NCBI GenBank assembly: GCA_037389465.1
Contig: JAZARR010000070.1
Coordinates: 1,392,501 to 1,456,500 of the forward strand
Length of the DNA stretch: 64,000 nt
Reading direction: 5' to 3'
DNA from: Baylisascaris procyonis
Taxonomy: Eukaryota; Nematoda; Chromadorea; Rhabditida; Ascarididae
In this document: in pieces, positions 1 through 42,300 of the stretch
Position numbering within the stretch: the first letter of the stretch is position 1
Layout of the letters: the number at the start of each line of letters is the position of its first letter
Notes under the pieces: model-generated
Told to the model about the DNA's origin: nothing
The model's database searches: none
The model's input: the letters and a program-made list of their open reading frames with translations, nothing else
Position numbers and translations under genes: made by a program

Positions 1-527
1 ATTCATGTATTAACTCAAATAATTCTAATTAAGTTCATAATTTCTAATTCAATTTAAATAACAGGGAAATATTTTACAATCGTAACTAAATATAAATCAA
101 TCTTATCATCCAGAAATTTTTTCAAGTATATTTTGCATCATTTCTTAGGAACCCTTTCATGGTAGAATCTATGAATATCAATTATGTCGACATCAACGAT
201 CTATTTGAAGAATCTAAATTACTTACTTCTAAGAATTACTAAACAACGGTCTAAATTACTTAATTACGTCATCATAGTAAAAAAAATAAATATTTCTAAG
301 TGTAATGCACATTAGATTTTGCCATTTCGGTGTTCAGGTCGCTATTCTAGTCGATCAAATCAACACAAATATTTTTGGCACGTTATCGAAATTAAAGCCA
401 TACAACGTTGTGTTGCTGTATGACTTCGTATCGCATTGCACTATATGTTTATATTTTGTGATGCGCAAATGTTGGGGTGTAACGTTAGAAGTTTCCTTTT
501 ATTTCTTTCAAACATTCATGCTTTACT

Positions 528-660
528 TTAGGTTAATAAATATAAAGTAATGTTTAGGTAATAAATATAGGGCATTATTTAGGTAACAAATATAATGTAA
601 TACTTAGTTAATAAATATAAGGTAATACTTAGGTAATATTAATAATAAATATTTAGGTGA
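528..660. repeat. Degenerate ~25-bp tandem repeat
   Basis: About five imperfect units of the form TTAGGTAATAAATATA followed by variable bases, in direct order. The TTAGG here is coincidental and does not form telomeric hexamers. Confidence 0.7.
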
Positions 661-827
661 TATCTTCTTAAATACTCTCGCACTCATTTTCATAAATATT
701 TTCATATGCATCGCATTTTCCCATCTATAGATTTTGAGGCGTTTATGACGCTTGAATTTTTTCGTAGTTAATTTTATTCGAATGGACGACGCTTACTTAT
801 ACTGAGAGATGATGAAGTTGTGTTTGC

Positions 828-935
828 AATATTTTCAAGTGTTTATCTGCAATGTTTCTTTGCAATTTGTTTGCAGCAAATTGCAATATTTGCAATGAAT
901 GTAATTTGCAATTTGCAATTTGCAATTGCCAATGC
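828..935. repeat. TTGCAAT-rich patch
   Basis: The word TTGCAAT and its near-palindromic relatives recur many times, including three direct AATTTGC-type units near 900-925. No gene was seen in it; the short open frames on both strands are low-complexity. Confidence 0.6.
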
Positions 936-2879
936 CGTTCACATTCGTATCTTTGCAATGCTCAAAGCGCAATTCAAGTGCAGTGTTTATAAAATGAGTA
1001 TTTATTTCAAGAAAAGTACAAAATAATCCATTATACGCTACATGAACAGGCCTATATCTGGGAAATAGCAATTTATATACGAAAGAAAATTTATACAATT
1101 TTTTAAACTCTCAAATTTGGCGTATGTTTAGAAGGAAGCCTATGGAGAGAAGAAAGGTGTTATGAATAAAAAATACGCTCGTGCTTTCTATCCATTCAGT
1201 AAACCATTCACTACTTTCCGGTGAATCCGTTCCCGGTATTTTCGGCAGTTTTATTTTCTCTCATATGTATGGAGCTGAATTATGTAAAGGTTATTTTAAA
1301 GCTTCCTAGATAGCATTCCGGACGATCTCTAAACATCCTCTAATCAACAATCAGTGTTGGAATAGCTAAACGCTTTTTCTCGAACTAAGAAACAAATTTC
1401 GAAAAAAAAAATTATTTCACCTGGTCGGAACGCAATAAAAACCAAATGAGGCATTAAAAACTTTTAATGCTGGTAGCAAAAAAAAAATGCTTTTCGATTG
1501 CATGCTTCTTGTGTGAATGTTGTTTGCCTTCTATGTGAGCTGGCCGCATTTGTAAGTGATTTGAAGTATTGATAAATCAATGATGTCGTTTGTATTTTCC
1601 ATTTTATTCTATTGGTTTTCATTTTGCATTCTTGTCAGTTGTTGAGAAGTTCGCTTTCATTCTTCTACTAATTACTATTGAAATTTAACCTATTTCATTA
1701 CCTGCAAATAATTTCTAGAGCATGCAAATGTATGCTATTCCCCATAAACACGGGTAGTTCTCACGAACCTACCCTCTGTCACTTGAAAGATCGTGAGATT
1801 AAAGGTTAAAATTTTAAATTCAATCGCTGAGTCAGTAGTTCGAGGTGATATAAATGATGATGGATTCAACTGGTGTTGCCCAGCACGTCATCGACAAATG
1901 TCCAGTAGATTAGTCATCAATCGCCAGTGGTTCGTATCCATGGTATCATGATGAGTCAGAAAGCAAGCCTCCAGTGTTCATAACACGTGTTGTGTATTAA
2001 CTTCCTCACCAACAGAAGCATATCTTTATGTAGCTATGCTTATCGTCATATATGTCCCTAACCACGTGTATTTTATCATTGCCGTGTACGTCGTGATATG
2101 ACATCATTTGGTCGCAAAAGTTTGTAGGCTTAAAAGGGCTTTTATATGTAGGGGATGCTAAGATGTGATTTGAAGCATGCGTGCTCCGACTCCGTCCTCC
2201 GACTACTGTCCAAGTTGTGCCATTTCTGTGCCATTTTTGCGTTATTCTTGTAAAGGCTAATCTTGCCTATGTAGATGGTATATGCGTACTCAGTTGTTTC
2301 AATCACAAACTGCAAGAGCTGTGACGACTAAATGTGTTGAATATGATCTTTGCTTAAGGGTAATGTGTGATAAATACAATTCTGCTTCTATTGGTGATCT
2401 CCTTTAGGGATTTTAGGAATTTAAAAGGCAATCAAATTAACCTGTGTAAATTTATGCAGCGGTTTATTATAGGAGAAGGGTTTTTCCTAGCTGCAAATTT
2501 GACGATTTTTGTGTAATGTGAAATTTTTTTAAATGATGAATCGTTACTAGGCATCATTTCATTGTTCGTAAATATTCACATAGACAATTGATCTGAATGG
2601 TGAATTTGTAATAAGGTCGTCTCATATGAGCCTATTTTAGTTTCCTGTTTATTTTCTCTCAAGGATTCTATGATATGCCGAGACTGTTTTGTAACGTGCA
2701 TTGTTTTATTGCATCGCTCGATTATCTTTTCTTATTCTAAATCGCTTCAACGTGGCTATTTTTTTGATCTTATCTTTGCCCTCAAAATTAGCCTAAAAAT
2801 AACAATTTTAGGCCGATAACATTATTTGAAGATTTCTGCCGGATGGTTATATCAACATAGCGAAGTGTATCTCATCTGT

Positions 2880-2886
2880 CACTAGG
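2880..2886 (+). other. Possible splice or trans-splice acceptor upstream of mca start
   Basis: A pyrimidine-containing stretch ends in CACTAG at 2,880-2,885, thirty bases before the chosen ATG at 2,916. Many nematode mRNAs receive a spliced leader at such a site. It could equally be the acceptor of an intron in the 5' UTR. Inference only. Confidence 0.3.
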
Positions 2887-2915
2887 AGGCATTGCGCCGA
2901 CTGTTCGCAACGGCC

Positions 2916-35303
<32,388 letters not shown>

Positions 35304-36789
35304 TAATAGTACTATTAATTGCACAATTGTTGTAGATGTACACTTAGAATAGAAACACGCAGAACGTTCGTATTGTGAGGTTTGTTTCTTAGCACTTTAG
35401 AAAGATTTGAATGCAGCTTGCGTTTGTCACAAGTTGCATGTCTCGAACCCCTCTATTCCATCGCAAAAAGTAGTTTTATTGGAATATTGATGCTCCTCAA
35501 TGTCGATTATGAGTTAAAGTAGCTGCAAACTTAGTGCCGTTTTTCTTCTCCGTTTAAAGTGGTTAAAAAACGAAAATTGCCCGGAAGCGGATTAATGGTT
35601 TTTTGAAAAAAACAAGTGAAGAAGAGCATGAATATCGCAGAAAGATAATGCTTCGGCGAAATCGTCACGTTAGATTTTTATCTTGAAAACGTCGTCAAGT
35701 TTTACGAGCATAACTCCTTTTAAATTTTCCCCACCTACGGCGATTTGTATTTTCGAGGATAAGAGCGCTAACTTTACGAGCGAAATACATAGGCTAGGCA
35801 CCAAAGCGCATGTATTGGAGCAGCTTGTCCAGTGGTGCATGATTTGTGTTAGAATTTCCAAAAGCACCTCCAAGAAGCTGTATACAGTAGATCACACATT
35901 GCTTCTTCTGCTTTTATTTTCAGATGGAAATCCTCTATCGATAGCAAAACAGAAATGAAAATGCGGTAATGTAGAGGTAATAAGGGTTATAGACATCCGG
36001 GCAATTTGTTTAGGTAGAATGTCTTATCGAAGCTGTTTGAGCTGTCAACCGTTAATAAGAGTACTATGAAGGTTTTCTTAACTGTCGATTAATAATGTGG
36101 GATATTTTCAGGGGCGCATTCCCTCCGGCCCTGTGACGAGATACAAACTGCGAATGCAGCGAAAGATACAACCACCATAAAGTTTGTTTAAACTTTGACA
36201 ATGTTTGCATGCAGTACCCCTCAGATGTTGATACAATCGTTTCTAACAAGCTATAAGTATGGAAATGTTGAAAGTAAGGTTTAGACCATCTTTCCACTCA
36301 AATCGTTTGCGAATCTATTGTATAGTTTTGAAGAGACGTTTCATACTATTTCTGGGAATTTCAATCCATCCAGTATTCCGCAAAAAGCTGAACAAATATT
36401 TCCGAATGGTTTCTATCATTTTCGAGATAATTGATGCCAAAAAATATATAATTCGCAAAAATCTTTGAAATATTCAAGTTTTATGATATAATTTTATTTC
36501 GTATTTTCATTGCATTGCGTATGAATACGGTAATATGTCGCTTCATAGAAACAGCAGTACTGTAATCTCGACGCAGTACGCAAAGTGCGGCAGTGCCACA
36601 ACGAAATGTCACTTGTACCAATTACGTATGCGGCAAAGATGAGAATTATTTCTTATTGTTAGAATACGTTTGTTACACTTTTTTTACTGATGTGATTTTG
36701 AGTACTCGTTTGAATAGTAATGCTTGCTTAGAGGTATCAAGCATTTGTTGATGAATAATTTCGATATAATCAATAAGAAATACAAAAAT

Positions 36790-36814
36790 GGGGAGGGGGG
36801 GAGGGAGGAGGGGG
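36790..36814 (+). other. G-rich tract with quadruplex potential
   Basis: Runs of four, seven, three, two and five G separated by single A. Four runs of at least three G with one- to four-base spacers satisfy the usual quadruplex pattern. Confidence 0.7.
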
Positions 36815-37270
36815 TGAATATTGACCTGAAAATATTTTCCATGAAAATATTTTTGCAACATTTTTTTCTGAGATGCTAACATTTTGGGTTATTTTAGCGA
36901 ACGAACAAAATGCATCAGGTATAGTGGCATTGATGAAAAAAAAAAATTTTTTTTTTCAGCGTATACGTCTTCAATATAAGTGTTGATAGGAGCATTGTCT
37001 AGCTTCTATTCACTCGTTGTAAGGTTTTGCTCACCTGTTATAGAAATTGATTATTGTTATGCATACTTGTGTAATTAATACAGCATCTCGAGAGCTGATT
37101 ATCGCGTAAGGAACATTTTTATTTTTCTCGTTCCTATTAAAATAATTTCTCTCTAACGCGATAAAATTTGGACAACTAAGCTAAGGTCGGGATATTATAT
37201 CATTTTGGAGTTATTATGCTTAACTGGCTCATAAAAAAGTTCGAATTTTGATTTAAGAGTAGTAATGAGG

Positions 37271-37470
37271 TGTTTTTGATGCGCCAATGAAAAATGTCCG
37301 CAGACGGGGACGGACCTGCAACCTCTTGCTTGCCGAGCGAGTGCCGTACCGCTGAGCTACCGTGCACGTTTTAACTGGTCATCAGTCTTGTGTTATGAAC
37401 TCCCGTCAGTTCATGTGCGTACATTATACGACATTCCGGTGGACGTATTGCGCCATGCACCAGAACTGAA
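37271..37470 (-). repeat. tRNA-like 200-bp element, copy 1 (decayed)
   Basis: Matches 37,557-37,756 at a fixed offset of 286 bp. It contains a tRNA-like core and a conserved flank with CATGCACCAGAACTGAA at its plus-strand right end. Either two direct copies of a tRNA-derived short repeat, or a local duplication of a tRNA locus. Confidence 0.8.
37295..37367 (-). tRNA. tRNA-like pseudogene, copy 1
   Basis: Seventy-three bases with the A-box word TAGCTCAGCGG and the B-box relative GGTCCGTCCCC. The anticodon loop TCGGCAA would put GGC (Ala) at the anticodon. The acceptor and D stems have several mismatches, so it is probably not functional. Confidence 0.45.
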
Positions 37471-37556
37471 GTGACATGGGGTAGACATATATATGTTGAA
37501 TGTTTTTGAGTTATGAGCCAACTGAAGTCCGGCTCAGACTGAGGATGACAATGGGG

Positions 37557-37756
37557 TGTTTTTGATGACCAATGAAAACTTGTCCGCAGACGGGGACGAA
37601 CCCCCGACCTCTCGCTTACCAGGCGAGTGCTCTAGCGTTGAGCTACCGCGGACGTTCTCAGTGGTCATCAACCTTGTGTTGTGAACTCCCCTCAGTTCAT
37701 GTGCGTACATCATACGACACTTCGGTGGGCGCATTACGCCATGCACCAGAACTGAA
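37557..37756 (-). repeat. tRNA-like 200-bp element, copy 2
   Basis: Second direct copy. The tRNA-like core is flanked by short inverted repeats GATGACCA (37,564-37,571) and TGGTCATC (37,662-37,669). An open frame on the minus strand (37,534-37,746) is incidental. Confidence 0.8.
37581..37653 (-). tRNA. tRNA-like sequence, copy 2 (anticodon GGT if real)
   Basis: The acceptor stem (TCCGCGG with CTGCGGA), D stem (GCTC with GAGC) and anticodon stem (CTCGC with GCGAG) all pair well. The loop CTGGTAA gives anticodon GGT (Thr), which is unusual in eukaryotes. The T loop appears two bases short (GGTTCGTCCCC). It is either a slightly damaged tRNA or the head of a tRNA-derived repeat. Confidence 0.5.
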
Positions 37757-37839
37757 ATTTAAGAGTAATTATGCGCTTCAGTGGATTCACACAATGAGGA
37801 GAAAAGGCATATCTCCCTCTATGTCTGGTGTTATAGTTC

Positions 37840-38140
37840 ATTGCTGCCCCCCTTCCCCTCCCCCGTGGGAGCACCTGCATTAAGGTAAATCACAAGTTTT
37901 GGACCACGGGGCCCCCGTCGCGCACCGGACCTTTTTTATTTTTATTAACTTCTACCAAGAAAAACTCCCACATCGTGTTTCTTCTACTTTTCTTCCTCCT
38001 TACCAATTCAGATTTCTCCGAATCACCGATCACTGGTGTTGGCTCTAGAGCCATCCAGGGGGAGTGAGGGATGGGATAGGCAGTGGCGACTATTCATTTC
38101 CGTTACTCGGGTATCCCATCTCTCTACAACAGTCTACCTA
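37840..38140. other. GC-richer non-coding tract, possible old repeat
   Basis: Contains C-runs and CCACGGGGCCCCCGT, unlike the AT-rich surroundings. No open frame or terminal repeats were recognised. It may belong to a dispersed family, which only a genome-wide search would show. Confidence 0.4.
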
Positions 38141-39149
38141 ATAGCAAATCCGTATTCAGGTGAGTGGGATGGTATAATCCAACACAGAAGGTAAAATATG
38201 ATTGTCGATTAGGAAACAGAGGTGTTACAGAAAGCACAACGAATTGTAATGCAATAGCTGCCACCTTCGAGACTTCGATATTCCGCCCAGATAGGCTTCT
38301 AAGCTTGGCATATGTGATTTTAATCGAATGTTTTTGCTACACAATATAATAGCGAATTGCTGCTCAAACTTCGTCTAATATTTATTATTATTAGGAGGCA
38401 TAATATATTTACAAGTGGTTGCAAAACTGAAAGAATCTTTAGAATTCTTTTTAACTGAAAATATACTCAAATATCACATTCATTCTATAATTCCGAGTTG
38501 ATTGGAGTAGGATTGTGGCTGCATATAAAATAACAGCAATTGATAAACGTTGATAAGCAACGATCAAGCCACTGGGTTGTTCGAATGCAAAAATTTGCAT
38601 AAATTCTAGGCCACTTTTTTATCACTGCTTAAACCGTAGGATCACTCGCACCCTCTCCCCCTCCTCTCCCTCTAGTACGATGAGCAATAAATTTCAATAA
38701 TTAAACTGTCCAAAGAAATGAACGATGCGAAGTCGGCTATGCTGAACGAACATCACTTTTGATATGCCCGTACCAGTCAAAGGAGGCGGAGAATCAGCGT
38801 TGTAGACAAGCAATATGAGAATATTTAGGCTTGTCTGCATCAGATTTCATGCATTTTGATGGAACTTATGTTATCGGTTCACTAAAATTCGCTGATAATC
38901 GACATCCTCCAAAAATTTCAACTTGGCAGTTTTCGATCTGGATTGGGCTTTCATCTTAAAACAATAAAAGCGCTTCACCTTTTCCGCATTTGGCATTTCC
39001 TACAACAGGAGCCGCCTCCTTACCCTTCATCCCTTCCGCTCCCCACCAGACCCCCCACCTTTGGCATACAGCCTCTAGGTGTTTGCAAGAAGTCAGAGTA
39101 TAGAGCCATGTCCAGAACGATCCTTGGGAAATTTGTGTTCATCGATTAC

Positions 39150-39394
39150 CTAAACCCTGCGATACCACGAGATTATCTGTTCAGGGGTGCGAGTGAGTGA
39201 TACAACATTGTCATGACTCGTATGCGATGCCGTAATGAGTGAATTATCTAAGCAATCGTTAGCATAAGTGACAAGAACATCACCATCCCCTTCATCTGTA
39301 CGTTTACTTTGTTGTACAGCAGTAAAACTCGCAGAAGGCGTTAGATGATTATAACGGTCTGATTCGACACTCGCTCTTGCCAATATCAACATAC
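39150..39394 (-). CDS. Receptor exon G: end of tail and stop
   Basis: Two in-phase acceptors are possible: GATGATAG|GTATG (start 39,394, used here) or GAATCAG|ACCG (about 39,351). The exon ends in TAG at 39,150-39,152. The tail is polar (LTPSASFTAVQQSKRTDEGDG) with no domain. The start is uncertain. Confidence 0.6.
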
Positions 39395-42300
39395 CTATCA
39401 TCATAAATAAATTATTATCGCTCGTACCGTATAATGAACATTTCATCCGTTATGCGGAAAATTATTCATTTTCAAAGACTAAAGCTCAATAAAGGTGAAT
39501 AAAACCTACTTCAATGTAGTATTTAAGCGTAATTTATGTAGACAAATCTAGATTTAGACGACACGACTCTGAAAAACTCCCGTGTTGTTGCCCGAGCTGG
39601 AAGAAATTTCTTACGTGAATTTTAAACAATAAAGAACAAATTTCGCATATTCAGCTTAAGTTTATTAAATCGAGCACTTTTGCCTCAATAAAATATAAAT
39701 GTACGTGGAAATATGCACGTCATGTTGTCGTGATTAAGCGTTCATGACCTACAAACACGGATGTGAACTGCGTTGTAAGTGTGCTACTTACCGATGCCAC
39801 TTCGTCCTTTACGATCTGTCAACGTGGTTTGCTCATCAATTAAATGTGCTTTGGGCATTTCAATTCGTGATGAGAAGCTTGCTTGCTTTTTCTTCGACTG
39901 TGATAACATAGTCGTCAGTGGACAAGTTGTTTTTAACCGAGACATCAACGAACAAATCACATTAGCCACCTGAAAATTTCATTGATTTATTTACTTACAA
40001 TAGCATTGATCAACTAGATTTTCGTCTTAAAAAGTAAACAAATAAATAGTCACTCCGGAAAGTGGAAAATTTGTATTCAATTATTCCTATTAAAATAATC
40101 TTTTAGCAAATTGAGCGGCAAATTCAATAATAAATGAGAAAAGAAAGAAAACAACGGAAATAGATGAAATGAACATCGAATACGTGCTATAAATCATTTA
40201 TTTAATGCGTTCTGTTACGAGTATTGTAGTTGAGGATTGAATAAATTACTTTATTTGGTTAGTCTTTTACGTTCTGTTATTCATATATACGTATGGTTCC
40301 TCCTATATTTCATGGTTCCCTACGGTTCCAGAAAAAAATTACAAAAAAAACCAGGAAACTTATAAAGAAACAAAAAGCTATTAAAAAGTTTTCCTGTCAC
40401 GCAAATAATATAATCTTCCAGGCTAAAGAAGAATGCGATATGTTTCGCTGAGTGTACTGATTTAAAGTAGAAGATAGTGCAATACACTTTTATTGTTACT
40501 GAATCGTTTTCAACTTCTAGTTCGAGAACTGAAGCAAGTACCTTCGCTCCCAATATGTGAATGATCGTTTTCTAATAAACTGAAGGTCGAGAATTTCATG
40601 CTTAGATGGATATCAAAACCTCACCAATGCTTACAAAGCCAATACCCGCAAATTGAGACAGCTACCAAAATGCTAACGGTAAAATTTTGATGCCACTGAC
40701 ATAAAGATAACCTAGTGGTGTATACTGACGGAGAAAGCCATCCTAAATTCTGCAATTTTGCGTCATATTCGCATATTTTCATACTCATTCATTTTGGCTA
40801 TTGCTTTCGTTTTGCACAACTAAGCATTTCAGATTTCTGGACTGATTTTCCTCGCTGCTTAGCTATGCTGGTTGTTATTTCTTTCTCATTTTTCAGCGAT
40901 ACATTTAATGCGAAGCCCACTAATAACTGTACTGTCTAAGGACATGAGTATTTAACTATATTTCCATTTTATTTTGATTCCGCTTCTTAGACATTATACG
41001 GCTGTAGTAATGTAAATTTCAAAAAAAAAAAAAAAATGCAGCCAAATCTCTTTCACCTCTTTACGTATAACCGCGTCGTTGATCACATAGATTGGCAATC
41101 GAAGACTAGCAGCTAGCACAGAAAGTAACGATGCCACATCGGTAGCCAATGTATAGAATTCACCGAATTGCATTAACGATGCACCATCGATATGTTCCCA
41201 TGCGGCGATAAAAACGTCAATTATATTGGCACATAGATAGCATGTCACAACCATTATTAGCATTCGTGTCGCCGTCTTTAAGCGAGACTTCAAACGCAAT
41301 GGTTCCGCGCTAAAGCAATTTGTCTATCATTTCTTTTATCATGTCATGTTCGCAAGTGAATATTTCAATTTCCTAGCCATCAAATGCACTTCTTAGTGGT
41401 CATTTGCAGTGGTCCGAGAAACGCCCTCCGACCTTCTTGGAGAATGATCATCCTTCAAGATAAATATATCATATAATCTACAACCCAACAGCAGCGATCT
41501 TCGACGACTCCACCCACTAAATAAAATTTTCGACTGTCATGAACAAATGCTACCATAACATCAAACTCGGCTGCTACCGTCACTTTCATTTTCCTGTGAA
41601 AATGGATCATAAGGAAGTTGGTGTGTTGTCTTATATATAAAGAGATTGAAAAACATAATAAGCAAATTATCTGATGAGGAACCAGTGGCAAATTTACAGT
41701 TGAATATATTGCACTATTTAAATTGATAGCGTGCCTAGATCTAAGAATAAAAAGGAGGTTGCTGACTCCATTGCTTAAAACAAGGTAATTTCGGGGAATA
41801 ACAAAGAAGGATTAGATAGGATAAGTGGGAAAAAAACACGAAAAATCGTGAATTATTCAACAAAATCTTTGAAATTTTTTTCTGTATAATACCCAATAAG
41901 CAAATAGAAGGAAAAGGAAAGAGAGCGGCTAAACCTATCAAAGGACATTTGACTTTCATTCTTGTGTTCTCAATGCATCGCTGTCTTTATCCTTATGGAA
42001 TAGTGAAATTCGTCAAAAACAACTCACTTTGGTCCCAATGTGACGTTCAAAATAAGCCTCCTGACCATACGATTACGTTCACTCTTTTGTAGATTATAAA
42101 CAATGGCTGCATTACAATAGGCTAATACAAAGAACGGTAAGAAGACGGTTGTGATCTTTCTTGTCCAAAACCTCCATATACCATCAAAATATCGATTCCG
42201 TGCCAATGCCGTCAATTCAACGCCCATACTTGCAAAGCCCTCGCATTCGTCCACATAGTATATCTGAGTAAGACAATGCATCGAATTTTCAACTTTATCA

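Larger units (their letters stand above)
1..2915. other. Non-coding 5' flank of mca
   Basis: No supported gene. It holds an AT-rich tandem repeat (528-660), a TTGCAAT-rich patch (about 828-935) and a slightly GC-richer tract (about 1,850-2,260). Promoter elements could not be recognised. Confidence 0.6.
35304..39149. other. Intergenic region between convergent mca and receptor genes
   Basis: Contains a G-rich tract (36,790-36,814), a pair of tRNA-like elements (37,271-37,756) and a GC-richer stretch (about 37,840-38,140) that may be an old repeat. Overlapping open frames at 35,670-35,958 on both strands have no recognisable domain. Confidence 0.6.

Noticed and set aside
528..660. TTAGG words in the 5' flank as a second telomeric tract
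   Set aside because: The period is about 25 bp and the units are TTAGGTAATAAATATA, not hexamers.
305..1098. Short open frames in the 5' flank
   Set aside because: Low-complexity and AT-driven, with no homology recognised and overlapping frames on both strands.
35670..35958. Overlapping 67- and 91-codon frames downstream of mca
   Set aside because: Neither has splice or domain support, and neither continues the ATPase.
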